A DNA stretch of 64,000 nucleotides, taken from the NCBI GenBank assembly GCA_021234535.1, contig CM037830.1, positions 4,562,170-4,626,169 of the forward strand, in the 5' to 3' direction. Positions 12,224 to 24,016 of the stretch are shown one piece after another. Position 1 is the stretch's first letter, and each line of letters starts with the position of its first letter. The position numbers and the translations under genes are program-made. Origin of the DNA: Stichopus chloronotus (Eukaryota; Echinodermata; Holothuroidea; Aspidochirotida; Stichopodidae). The notes below the pieces were generated by a model. The model was not told where the DNA came from. It was given only the letters and a program-made list of their open reading frames with translations, and searched no databases.

Positions 12224-12636
12224 GTGAGTTACCTCTTGTGAAACAAACAATTCCAGAAAAAATTACTTCATTTTTTTGAGAACAAAAGCAAGGGGAAGAT
12301 AGGAAAACGTAAAAAAAACCTTCTAAATTATAGCTTTGTGTTGTTTTCCTTTGGTTTCAAAGATTTCCCACCTATAGGTTTTAAAGCTCAGGGACAGAAG
12401 GGAGGTCTTGGTGGGGGAGTTTGCAGACTTGTTGTCCAACACCAGAGAAAACGAACAAAATAAAAATAAAAAAAAACAGCAAGACCGTGGTGGTGATCCA
12501 ATGTAAGATTTTAATCAAAATTTTAAAACTTGCCATCCAGAAAACATGACCTGTTACATATCACAAGACTCTTTTATGCAAACTTTTGACATGTTTCTTG
12601 AGTGACAGATCTATTTCTGTCTTTGTTGCAATACAG

Positions 12637-12721
12637 ATGTTAACAGTGTTGAAATAGAATTCAAATGGAAAGGAATGGACAGTTTGACTAAATTGAGTCA
12701 GATAAAGAAAAAGTTATTATG
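12637..12721 (+). CDS. Candidate internal exon, unknown product
   Basis: An 85-base exon candidate is bounded by a pyrimidine-rich acceptor (TTTCTGTCTTTGTTGCAATACAG) and a consensus donor (ATG/GTAAGTGA). Only one frame is open. It needs one base from the previous exon and gives 27 codons (contains VNSVEIEFKWKGMDS and LSQIKKKLL), ending with two bases. The Lys/Trp-containing sequence looks protein-like, but no family is recognised. Possible downstream plus-strand acceptors at 14,441 (GCTTTCAG) and 18,338 (TTTTTCTTCAG) were not convincing. If real, the gene lies antisense to the left end of the minus-strand gene. Confidence 0.45.
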
Positions 12722-12842
12722 GTAAGTGAATAACTGAAAACATGATGGCATCATTTTGTTTAATACAGATACTGTAGATCTACAAATGAGAGCAATGCAG
12801 ACTTATGCAAATTTTTGTGATATGATAAAAACCAGAGAGCAA

Positions 12843-13780
12843 AATATGATGTTTTGTTTCATCAACTCACAGTTACAGTACCAGATTATACTGAATTGTA
12901 ATGTAAGCTAGACCTTTATATTCCTATTTACTGCAGAACTAGGTTTGTGTACTGTGCAGTAGGTATACTTTTTTGCAAAAAATAGGAATATAAAGGTCTA
13001 CTTTACATTACAATTTTGACCTCTTGTGACCTCAAATGACCTTTGACCTACACCAAAAACGATCATCTAGTCGGTATGACAAACTCACAGATTAAATATG
13101 ATATCAGTCATTGTTACCCTTCTTCAGATATTGTGTTTACAAGCAGCATCACACACACACACACACACAGACACAACATCACCATCGCATAGATTCCTTG
13201 CCTGCCTTTGGCAAGGAAGCAGAAAGGAAGCAAAAAGAATGGCACAGCATACATCCTTTTTTGCATATTCCCCTTCTAACTGTATTCTTCTCTATGGTTT
13301 GACCCCATATTAACCACCTCTTTCAACTTTTGCACCTAAAATGAAGCAGATTTCCATTCTGAAATACTTTGAAGTTTCCACATCTTCATAGAAATTATAA
13401 ATTTGAATCATTACCAGACCATTCCAGGCTTTTCAATATCTATATCACACTATCACTTACTTGCATGAAAGAGTAAACAATACAGCTGATACTTAAACAC
13501 AGCCATCGCATGGTGGAAATTTTAGCAATCTCAGTTAGTTGTCACAGTCGTCCTTTTCAAAGTAAGTTGTCCTACCAAAGTCACATCGCAACTAAACGCA
13601 ATAAATGAACTGGGGAATACATTTAAGGCAAAAAAGACTACAGAAAATAAGAATAGACCTACTTACTGCACAGTACACAAACCTAATTCTGCAGTAAATA
13701 GGAATATGAAGGTCTACCTTACATTACAATTCAGTATAATCTGGTAACTGTGAGTTGGTGAAACAAAACATCAGATTTTA
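12843..13780. mobile_element. Long inverted-repeat element (~120-bp arms)
   Basis: The left arm (about 12,843-12,965) and right arm (about 13,656-13,780) are near-identical inverted copies. Both contain TTTTGTTTCA, AACTCACAGTTAC, CCAGATTATACTGAATTGTA, CCTATTTACTGCAGAA and GTTTGTGTACTGTGCAGTA in matching order on opposite strands. A third partial inverted copy (about 12,978-13,016, AATAGGAATATAAAGGTCTA) sits just inside the left arm and could fold back on it. The interior holds one monomer of the ~145-bp repeat family and a (CA)n tract. No transposase frame is present. It could be a foldback-type or non-autonomous DNA element, or a local inversion-duplication. Confidence 0.65.
13015..13175 (+). 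repeat. Single ~145-bp family monomer with consensus DR1, ending in (CA)n
   Basis: TTTTGACCTCTTGTGACCTC is followed by AAATGACCTTTGACCTACAC. Positions 13,037-13,049 are TGACCTTTGACCT, the exact reverse complement of the DR1 consensus AGGTCAAAGGTCA. The unit continues with ACCAAAAACG, ATATCAGTCATTGTTACCC, TTCTTCAGATATTGTGTTTA and a CA run at 13,150-13,168. Confidence 0.75.
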
Positions 13781-14440
13781 CTTAGTGACAGTGAATATGT
13801 AGGCCTATTCATGTCCATCTGCAAAGCTCACCAGTCAGTGCAGTGAGTCCAATCTGAATGCTTTAAAGGGAGACAGGCAGTTATGACGTACATTTCACAT
13901 AAATTTTTGCATTTTCTTCCTCCAAATCAAGTGAAAACATATCTCTTTAACAGAATTGTGGTAAAAAAAAAATGATTTGCCAATGGCAAATCCTGTCAGA
14001 AAGAGGAATCAGTAGAAGGGAAAGAAAAAGGTAGTTTAATGTTTCTTATGTTGATATCAAATAGATAATATTCATCAGTGTATGTTTAATGCCATTTACA
14101 GTAACTTGTAAATGGAATGCAGGTTGGTTAAAGGTCATCAATGTTGATCTTTAGTTTGTGGGAAAACATTGGTGACCTTAGCCTGAATTTGCCATTGGTT
14201 GACCATTTTTGTACCCCAAAATTTAATCTTTTAAGGATATGCTTTTAGGGATTTGGAAGAAGTGCAAAAAGTTATGTAAGATGTATGTCATAGCTACGTA
14301 TCCTCTTTAATTGATTTACCATTTTATCTGACAGAATAAATTAAAGCTCTGACACTTTTCACTTTTCCTTTTATGCGCTACATATCAATGCTATGTGTGG
14401 GAAACAATCTATAGTATCCACGTTGACACTCTGCTTTCAG
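13181..14440. other. Non-coding stretch (right part of the inverted element, then unique sequence)
   Basis: Apart from the right inverted arm, no exon or repeat was recognised. Confidence 0.4.
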
Positions 14441-15080
14441 GTTACTGGAGATCAATCAGTCATGTTACACAACCAGAGAAGCAGACATATCCTGGGACAA
14501 ATCCCAAAACTTCCCACAAGACGGGGTTTAAAGCAGAAGACACCAAGCAAGGAGAGGGGGGGGGTTGGGGTAGGAAAGTTACTTTTTCAGGATGGAGTAG
14601 GGACCAAAGTAGTTTCATCAGACCAAAGTAGTTTCATCGACAAAATTCTACCTGAGGTTAAAGACAGAAGAAGACATTGCTGTGATTATGTGATTTTATT
14701 GCAGGGGGTGGACAAATCCCAGAAAAGGAGGTTCTATGCAAAAGACACTGCTGTCATTTCAGATTCAGGGGGAAATATGCTATTTCAGGAGGGGAGGAAG
14801 TGGTAGGGTAAGAGGAGATTTGGATAGATCCCACAAGACCGGGTAAAAGGCAAAAGGCACTGCTGAAAAGAGTGGGAAGTGCTATTTCAGAAGGAAATGG
14901 GGATTAAAGCTGACTCTTGGGAAATCCCATGATATGCTTTGGTTTCAGGGAGAAAGACAAGGGACAAAGTGAAAGGGCAAGGTCCAATTTTAGGAAGGAG
15001 TGGGGGAAGACAGTCGATTCTTGGGAAAACCCTGGAGGAGTTTAAGCGCAGCACCTAATTTTGTGGGGGCAGATGGAGTG
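14441..15080 (+). repeat. Degenerate ~100-115-bp tandem repeat
   Basis: Units recur with TGGGAAATCCCACAAGACCG, GGCAAAAGGCACTGCTG and GTGCTATTTCAGRAGG at about 14,492, 14,706, 14,820, 14,913 and 15,018. A local duplication of GACCAAAGTAGTTTCATC lies at about 14,600-14,640. The 137-codon plus-strand open frame across the left half is probably a by-product of the repeat. A fair splice acceptor (CTCTGCTTTCAG) just before it keeps an exon possible, but I saw no credible donor. Confidence 0.5.
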
Positions 15081-15243
15081 AGGTCATGTTTCAGAAGTCA
15101 GTGGAGGAGGGGTTGGTTCAGAATGACCAAGACATACTTGGGATCAGTAGGTTCATTACAGTCTAAAATATGGTAGTCCAGGGGGATGGATACAGTTGTG
15201 TGTGATAACAGGTGATCAAGGTGTGAGCAAATCTGGTGCTTAC

Positions 15244-15297
15244 CATCGTGAAGCTCTGGATGCTGAGGTTATCATCGTCGAAGCGGGCTCCTCTCCC
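15244..15297 (-). CDS. Internal exon (18 codons), same minus-strand gene likely
   Basis: On the minus strand the exon is bounded by CCTTGTTTTATCACTCAG/ and /GTAAGCACC, both strong signals. Its 54 bases are exactly 18 codons in phase 0 and read GRGARFDDDNLSIQSFTM. The exon at 16,964-17,044 also ends in phase 0, so the two join to give ...GYRTLP-GRGARF.... No stop is present, so the coding sequence continues to the left, but I could not find the next exon. The acidic run DDD echoes the preceding exon. The link to the 34-kb first exon is inferred from strand and compatible phase. Confidence 0.7.
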
Positions 15298-16963
15298 CTG
15301 AGTGATAAAACAAGGGGAAGTTATTATCTGTAAAGACCTTTTGAAGGATAGAAGATCCGAATTTGAAAAGAAAAAATGCAATTAATAGCAGTTAGACATG
15401 CACTCATCTCTTCTTCACAATACTTGTTCTTTGGAATTCACGTCTTTCCCTTTTCTCACTCCTTATTGCCACATGACAGACTACATAGCTCCCATCTCTA
15501 TGAAAGAAATGTTGACAAAACGTACACTATCTTGGCTTAGTATACACCTGATGTCTAAATTAACTGTTTTTGCACATCTTGGTGGCTTTTGAAGTAATCA
15601 AATTTCATGAGGATGGCAGCAGACCTTCTTTCCCACTCGTATGTTCCTTCACTGCACTGACAATGATGACACCATTCACGTGATCCAAGCAAACCATACA
15701 AGGACCACAAAAAGAAAGAAGAATTGGTGACATTATCACAGCAAGAAAACATGAAGCAAGTAATTTGAAGCTAAAAATCAAGTAAGGGGAGACTGGGATC
15801 TATATGACTGTATAAAGAACCAAATGTGACCGGTTCAAAACTGAGATTATTGAAGACTTATCACCAAAAGTTATCTTTACTGTCAGGAAAGCATCTTTGG
15901 ATGAATACATTTAGTGACTGTTAAAACTACTTTGGCCATCTGCCCAGCAAAAAAGTCATCAGAACCCCTCTAAGGTTAATTTGGTAACACTTGTCATGTT
16001 CATTGTTACACTATTTAAGCTTATTCTATTTCAAAACCATAACTTGGGTCTTCATCTCTTGACTATTGCAGGACTTTTTGCAAACTGCATTGATAGTATC
16101 AAATCAACACTTTTATTATACCACCATGAAAGAACTATAAATCTATACATCAATGCCAACAAATACAAGAATAATAAAATTATAAATGGTACGTCCACCA
16201 CAGAGAGATTGTCCAACTGAAAAGAACCATGAAGTCAATCAACTGGAGGGGGCACCTACAGTATAAATTAAATTCCTTAAATCTGAAGAAATCATTAACT
16301 TTCTGACAAAAAGAACTTTAGACTTGATTATTTCTACTAGATGATTTTCACAATTATGTTTAATTCCAATGATGCTGCAAAAGCTCATCTGATTGCAAGC
16401 AATAAAAGTGTACCTGTCTTATTCACAAACTCACACAGGGACAAGAGGAACCCTGTGAGAATTACCTCCAAATTGAACCCATCACTCATCAATTTATGTA
16501 AAACTTTTGCTTCTTTTTAATGAGACATCCCCAATGAACTGTAAACAACCAATTTTGAAATAATTTTTTCTGCATTTTCCAAGCAATAATAGAGGTTGGT
16601 TTGAAATGAATGTCACCAAAATCTAACATGGTTTCCTGCCATGCTTTTTGGAAATTTGTTGAGTTGTCCAGAATGACCTAGTTGACGATGGTAATTCTTC
16701 ACTGCTACATATGACACTAAAATGTAAATTAGTGTAAAATTTGGACTTTTTAGTTTGCTGCTTTTAGTTGCTGCACCTTTTCCTATATAAAAACACTTCA
16801 AGGTGTCAAGTTCCAGTTTTTAAGGGCTGCACACTTTAACATTTGGGTTAAAAGACAGGAAATTTCATAATCAAATACGCCCAAAACCATTTTCTTTGGT
16901 GTAAAGTAGAAGCAGCGAAACAACAGGAAAGCTGAGCACTAATAGAGCTGGTGTAGGTCTTAC
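15298..16963 (-). other. Intron or intergenic stretch
   Basis: This lies between two minus-strand exons. No repeats or RNA genes were recognised. Confidence 0.5.
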
Positions 16964-17044
16964 CGGGAGAGTCCTGTAACCAGTTAATGTTACATTAGCT
17001 GTATCCACATCATCTTCATCATCATCATCCTCCTTCCATCGTTT
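16964..17044 (-). CDS. Internal exon with acidic tract
   Basis: The exon is bounded on the minus strand by TTTGTTCCCCTCTGCAG/ and /GTAAGACC, both near-consensus. It is 81 bases, 27 codons in phase 0, starting KRWKEDDDDEDDVDTANV and ending TLTGYRTLP. The Asp/Glu run suggests a disordered acidic segment. It joins in frame to the exon at 15,244-15,297. The last upstream confident exon (27,769-27,870) also ends in phase 0, so the reading frame is compatible, although further exons may lie in the 10.7-kb interval. No family is recognised. Confidence 0.7.
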
Positions 17045-20000
17045 CTGCAGAGGGGAACAAAGATCACAAGAAACTTTTAAGGACCAATTTCTCTTTGCCC
17101 AATCTGCCGGTTTTGACTGATGCCCTCCACACTTGTAAACGTCCATTTTGATTTTTGCTCACACCGATGGTATGGATAACATCGATATATAGTTCCAAAA
17201 ACAACTATTCTGTAGTACACGCCCGATATATTTGTGTACATTAGTAGTTCTGGAATATTATGGGCTGGCACCACCTGCACTTTATAAGAAAGATTTATAG
17301 AAAGTTACAGGGAACCTTGTCATTCGTCAAACCAAAAATGAAGCACACTCTCTAAATGTGTGTTGTTCTTTGATATACTGTATGAGAGACTTGAGTAGTG
17401 TAATGGTTTCTACTGTACACCGATTGTTACCGATTTCGCAAAATTTAGCAGGGAAAACCCACCTTATTGATACCGTTGTTATCAAATATTTTGAATTTAC
17501 CAAAGCACCTAGTGGCACAGTACATATGGCACATTTGACACCAATGGTCCAAAGAAGAATCAAGTGAATAATTTCATTGCTGCAGTATGTGGCTAGGTTG
17601 ATCTAAAGCTTAATGAACGGCTTAAAATGCTAATCTATCAACTTTACTTTTTTCAAGTGCAAAGTATTTCTGGAATGACTGCACTGTTGTCTGTGTAGTT
17701 TCACATACTGCACCTCATCCAGGAGGTATAAAAAAGGCTTTGGACTAAAGATAGAAGTATGGGTAAGGCATCTGTATTACTTTATGGAGGCCGTAATAAT
17801 TATCACTAATGAAAGAGTCGGGAGATCAAATCAACACCTTTAATTTGCACTGGAAAATTTATATAACCACTGACTAGACCAAACTTGAGCACATTTCCCA
17901 AAGACTGGAGTGGTGCATTAATTAAAATCAAAACTAACTTTTTAAGAAATGTCCAAACAATGATTATTTTCTGCTGTTTACATTCATTTGTTAATTGCTT
18001 TGTTCACTAGCAAGATTAAGAATTTATTTACAATTATTTACTCAATCATATACTTGGTTTACTTGATCTAATCCTTTCATATAAGTACTAATCAAAATGT
18101 GCATTTATGGGTACCAACTATACTAGGATCCTTATTAGCAAAGTTTACTATGAGAATTAAAACAGATGTGTATGCAATTGTGTTGTTCTTTTATAAGCTT
18201 TCCTTTCTCACTTGTCTTTTTTGACCAGTGACTTGGGGAAGGGCAGGAAAGAGATCACATGGGAGAGGCACTGGGTGGTACACTTTCAATGGAGTTAAGG
18301 GTTACAATTTTTTATTTGTTCTTTCTGTTTTTCTTCAGGTGTTCTCTACTTTACAAGCCCAACTAGGCATTTGTGAATGCTTCCTTTCAAATTTTCTTTG
18401 AATATCCTGTTGAATAAACTTCAATTTCAATTTGCAAAGAAACAAAGGAACGAAATGCAATGCAACGTGTTTTTCTTTCATGTTTACAAACGAGAATTCA
18501 CTTTTCTCAGGTCAATACTAGAAAACAGACCATCTCTATTGTCTTCGGTGCAGCATAGTAAAAAAAATGACGTGACATGAAGCGTTGATTAACCTCATTA
18601 CGTAGGAGAAAACAATAGGTCACCTGGTAACAAAATATAACGTTCTAGTCATTCCAAGAATTGAGAAAAGGTGATGTAATTCCACATACATCTAATAATC
18701 AGACTTTGTTTTTGTTTTTAAGGTCAACAACTTAATTTGGAGAACAAACAAATAGTTCTCAAGGACATTCACCTGAAACTGATTAAGTCTAAAACATACA
18801 TTTGTTTACTTGGAGAAGTAAATACTTTTAACTTTTCCTTCGCAGTTCACTTTGATCGGAACAATGAAGAAAGTGCATCTGTCACTGAAAATGTTTTTAA
18901 GAAGATTATTTATTATCTTTTACCTCTTCTTCACCCAATTGATCCTCAAATCCAGCACACATTTGCTGAGGTTTTCTTCCACTCTTCTCCTGAAGCATTT
19001 ACCAAAACTTTGCATCTACTTCTATGTTCCGATAACAGGCACTCCAGACAAGCCCACCATTGCAGTACATGACAATGTTTCAGTAGTCATATGAAGTGAA
19101 GTTAGCTATGTACAGCTCAGGTACTTGTCCTCATCAATTATTTATTTTGATAACGCAACATCTGCAGGAGCCATTAGTCGTAATGACTATCAAACATGCA
19201 ACACACACACACATTATTGTTACAGCGATTTGGCATAGATCAACAAGTGTAAAGTCCAGAGGATGTTCCACGTATTCAGCACAGAAACTTGTCAGAGCTC
19301 AGCAGATTGAAACCAAATTGAGTGCAGCAGTTTTCCACCTGATCAGAAGTGACAGAGTCATTACAGAATTTGTGGACTAAACAAGTAATTAACAGGAAAC
19401 AAAGCTCAGACAATGCACTAAACAATTTGTAAATCTAAGGGTTTTATTCAAATCCAAGAGAGATGCCTAAGATGGTGCAGTTTGTGTTCCTCCTGCACTC
19501 CCACAATATAATTATAATTCATATTATGTAGCTACGTCTAGCTACTTCTTTACAGGGCTACTACTGTAACTGGCCACTTGATAAGTATCAGTCTTCCTCC
19601 CTTTGAGAAATGTTGCAAATTTCAAAATGTACAGAAACTCAAATTTCAATCAACTACAAATAATTTTTGTCTTAATAAAATGCTCAATGGACCTTACCAG
19701 TGTTACAAAGCAGTGATCAACGCATAGTCTAATTGTCCCTTAGTGAATTTAGAGTGACATATTTCATTAACAAGATTTTATCAATACTCCAGAACTGTTT
19801 AAGAACTAAACTTGTTGCAATACTGCAATATTGGAAAATGATATGAGATTTTGCAGGGAATAATTTATCCAGTGTAGTCTCTCATTTTTCTACCCAAAGC
19901 GGTCAAATTGTTTCACAGATGGAACACTGCATTTGCAGGATTTTCCATTAGCAGTTTTTGTCCATGGTCAGTGCTTTCACAGACTTTGCAACAAACTACA

Positions 20001-22289
20001 CAAGAAACCTGAAAACTGCTATTAAAATTCTGAAGACTATTTCATTGCCTACTTTGCTCTTAGTGGCATTGGTGCAATGACCTAAGCAATATTATCTACA
20101 CACTCACTGTACATGGTAAAAAAATCAATATTTCTCAGAACAGATTCTGATTACATACCATGGGTAAACAACATACATTGGTAAATAACATACATGGAAA
20201 AAAGATAGAAGATATAGAATAGAATAGAAGATATAGAGATATCATTTGGCAAATGGACAGAAAAGTGCTGGGAATATAAATTATGAAATTTTCACATTGC
20301 AACAATACTGTTACACACCCTTTTCCTTAAATGTGTGGTAGATCAACACAAATGTGAAACAAAATGACACCTTACCACCCTATCTAGAAATATAAATAAT
20401 ACGGACTATAAATATACTGTATTAAAGCTTCTGAAATTAACCAAATTATTGATTGCCAATTTGCCATGAATAAGAGGGCAGTATTACAGAGCATCACAGA
20501 CAGAGCCATACATCTATATTGCTCTGGGAGTAGACAAAAACTATCATCACCTCAAATCTATGAACACTGTACAAGATCATAATTTGTTTTTTGAAATAGA
20601 GAGCAAGTATAGAAAGGGAAGATGTGGAATAAGGCTTAAATTAATAAAATTTTATCCATCTAGAAATCATTGGAAATGCTTCATTGTTCACAAATTTCAG
20701 TCCTACTGTGTGACCTACCATTAGCAAATTACAGGAGGGCAAATTTAGTGGAAGCAATCAAACAGAGGGCAGTGTTTAACAAAGCAAATAAGCATCTGAG
20801 CAGCTTACAACTGGTGGAAACATTTATGGCTGGTGTGGTACACTCTGGGCATTCCGGGCACACTTGCATTTACTGCATCCATGCTGGTTCCTAAATCCTA
20901 GTTGGTCCCTAACTCCTGGCTAGCTATCCAACATTTGTAAAATATCACCTTTGAAACTTTTTGCTCTGTAGTACTGTGGGCTTCTGTTAACACTGCAAAC
21001 TACTGTAGTAAACAAGATCACCATGAATTTCTCCAACCAAATTTATTTCAAAGGGTCAAAGGTTTTCCATGAAAGTCACAACAGCATAAATTTTAGCAAA
21101 AATTTTTTGTCAGTGCAAAGAATTTCCCAAAGGGCTTCTAAAACCTCAAACAGAAATGAAAATTTTCAGGAGACCTGATCTACTTTTAAGAATCACAATA
21201 ACAAACAATTCTAATTACAATGATTAGCAACAGCATTCTGCATCCAACTCAAACAGAGCTTCGAGAATGATTGTGCAGAACTGCTATCCTGATTCTTATT
21301 GCATTACCGTTACATAACTTTGTTACAATCACAACATGAACAGCAAAGTCACAGAAAGTAAACTGTTACAGGATAGAACATATCAATGGGGCACATGATA
21401 TTGTTTCTTTAAATCTAGGCACTGTTAGTTTGTGACAATATGTAGCAAACCATTGAGAATTTGCAGAAGTTGGTAAATTGTCAAACTATAGGGAAGAATT
21501 AGAAAGTGCTTATTGCACCACGTAGTAGAATATCAGCTCCATGGCTGGATCTTGGTCTTGTTAAAATGAGCATGGCAAGAGTGAGTTGTTAAACCACCCA
21601 CTGTAGACTACATCACTGGACAGGATGGTGCTACAGTACTCTGTCTTTCTTACATTAAGCCAGTGGAGCGCAATGTATGTTCATTTTCGTCTTTGTTTAA
21701 ATCATGTTCAAATGTTTGCACAGTATTTGAAAATAAAAGAAAAGCATAGTTCCCTTTAATGCTTAACTGCAAAAAGTTAACACTGTGTTGCTGAATATTC
21801 AGTACATGTACGGTACCACTGTTTGTACAGTGAAGTATCTTCATGTCACTCATCCCAATATGGTGAGAAAAGTCGAGACAAGTTGTCGATGATTTGTTTT
21901 TTGCTCCTCATATCCTAGCAACAGCATCAAAGCACCACCATGTCATACAGGCAATTAGGCAACTCTATACACTCTAGAACTACAAGCTATTAGTGCTAAC
22001 ATGATGTTTTTAATAAACAAAGGATGCAATAATGTTCAACATTTAAACAAAGAGTGTTTTTTAGTGAACTTTCTGTTCACTGGGTTGTTAAGTGTGGCCC
22101 ACTCTAGTCAAGGGTCAATGAACTTTTGTGATCAGAAGAAACAATGAATAAATCTGACAGTTACTGAAAAAAACTTGGTCATGGCAACCCTCCTAACATT
22201 TTTAACAGTGTTGTTAAGTCATGCACATAAAATTTTATGTATGTTCTATGATCAAATTTACTGGACATAGTACATTGTTACACGCAATT
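17045..22289. other. Long non-coding stretch, probably intronic
   Basis: No exon was accepted. A plus-strand open frame at 18,723-19,072 follows a pyrimidine-rich acceptor (TTTGTTTTTGTTTTTAAG), and an acceptor at 18,338 leads to a short frame with AATAAA at 18,413-18,418. Neither has a partner exon, and frames of this length arise by chance here. A short CA run lies at 19,200-19,213. Confidence 0.4.
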
Positions 22290-23545
22290 ACACAGAACTT
22301 TACAGTATCTAAGTACTGGTGAATATTCACTGTCACAAATAACAGAAATGAACTTAAAACAGAATCTAAGTGATGGTGAATATTCATTGCCACAAATAAC
22401 AAGTAACTTACTGTACACAGAGCTTTACCACCTAGTCTTCTCAAAATTTCCATAATGTGCTATAATCATGTCTTGGGAAGATCTTTTCTACATGATAGAA
22501 CATGAAGTGATAGCCAGATATACCATGTTTAGGGTGTGTCCTCTCAAGAAGAGATAAACGTGTGGTATCATAAGAGGATGGTTGACTTTATCTTGGTGAA
22601 TATTTATTATTACACATGACAACCATGACCTTAAAATGAGACTTTATCTACTTAGTGGTGAATATTCATTGCCACATGTAACAACTTATCTATCAACGAC
22701 TACATTCATTGTCACAAATAACAATGAACTTACACATGACTTTGTATACTAAATGGTGAATATTCATAGCCACACATAATAATGATGAAATTATACAGGA
22801 CTTTACGTACTTACTGGTGAATATCCTTATCACAAATAACAATGAATTGATGAACTTACACAGAGCTTGATCAGCCAATCCTCACATGATATCACTCATG
22901 TTTATGCCTCCTCGAGAGGAACATACTCTGGATATCTGGATATCACGTCATGTTCTATCATGCATATCATGTGAGGATTAGCTGACTCTATCTTGGTGAA
23001 TATTTAGTGTCACACATGACAATCTACTTACTGGTGAATAATCATTGTCACAAATAACAATGAACTTATCATAGCTTTATCTACTTACTGGTGAATATTC
23101 ATGGTCACACATAACAATGATGATTTGTATACTTACTGGTGAATATTCATTGTCAGAAATAACAATGAATTGATGAAGTTACACAGAGCTTTATCAGCGA
23201 ATCCTCACATGATATCACACATGCTTATGATATACCTGGATATCACATCATGTTCTATCATGCAGAAAAGGTCTTCTTGAGACATGATTTGGCACATTAT
23301 GTGTATTTTGTGAGGATACTAGGTAGCTTTATTTGAGCACTGGTGAATAATCACTGTCACAAATAACAACAACAAACTTACATGGAACTTAATCTAAGTA
23401 CTGGTGAATATTCATTGTCATAGAACACAGTGATGAACTTACACAGAAATTTATCTATTTACTGGAGAATATTCATTGTCACACAGAACAACAATAACCT
23501 CACACAGAGCTTTATCTGAGTACTAATGAATATTCACTGTCACTC
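22290..23545 (+). repeat. ~60-bp minisatellite with larger duplicated blocks
   Basis: About fifteen units carry CTTACTGGTGAATATTCATT, GTCACAAATAACAATGAACT and ACACAGAGCTTTATCTA with ~57-63 bp spacing (for example 22,317, 22,374, 22,755, 22,815, 23,089, 23,138, 23,402, 23,464 and 23,523). Two copies of a ~100-bp insert (CAGCCAATCCTCACATGATA through CATGTTCTATCATGCA) lie at about 22,867-22,970 and 23,190-23,265. An inverted relative (CATGATAGAACATGAAGTGA) lies near 22,491-22,512. The array is probably intronic. Confidence 0.75.
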
Positions 23546-23916
23546 GAAGGCAAACTCTAGGCTTGAAGTAGCCTACAGTGGTTAGGAGAATTTGAACTGT
23601 CTGGTAGATGAGTATCAGACTTTTAAGCAAGCTCCGTAAAACAACATGGTTTTCTTCATATTTGGCACATGTACATGCATGGTCGGAGTTAAACATAGTA
23701 TATTCACAACCTCCTTACAAAAAAAAACACTAAACAGAGAAAATTTCACTACAAGTTTGTGAAGGTGAATATATCATCATGCCAACTTTTGGACAAAGTA
23801 TAGATCACATTTTTTACATCAGAAAATGCATTAATCCACACAATCAGCAAAAGAGCCATACAACATTTAGCAAAGGTACAGTATGCAAATAACTTCCACA
23901 ACCACGATTAACATAC

Positions 23917-24016
23917 CAGGTTTTAGCAGTCCTTTCTTGATCCAAACAGCCATGTTCTGTGTTCCAAAAACTCTGTATACTGGGCAGGGAAGATATTGCC
24001 TAACTTCAAAAATATT
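23917..24016 (-). CDS. Doubtful exon candidate, minus strand
   Basis: An open frame on the minus strand ends at CCTG/GTATGTTAA, a usable donor. Taking the acceptor CCGTCAG gives a 100-base exon, phase 0 in and phase 1 out, containing NIFEVRQYLPCPVYRVFGTQ and MAVWIKKGLLKP. It would fit after the exon at 27,769-27,870 by phase, but it needs a further unseen exon before 16,964. The acceptor has a poor pyrimidine tract; CTTCCCTGCCCAG further in is a better acceptor but changes the phase. The protein is not recognised. Confidence 0.25.

Noticed and set aside
14393..14806. 137-codon plus-strand frame
   Set aside because: It overlaps a degenerate tandem repeat; no donor and low-complexity composition.
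18723..19072. 115-codon plus-strand open stretch after a pyrimidine-rich acceptor
   Set aside because: No donor or partner exon fits in phase, and frames of this length occur by chance elsewhere in the window.
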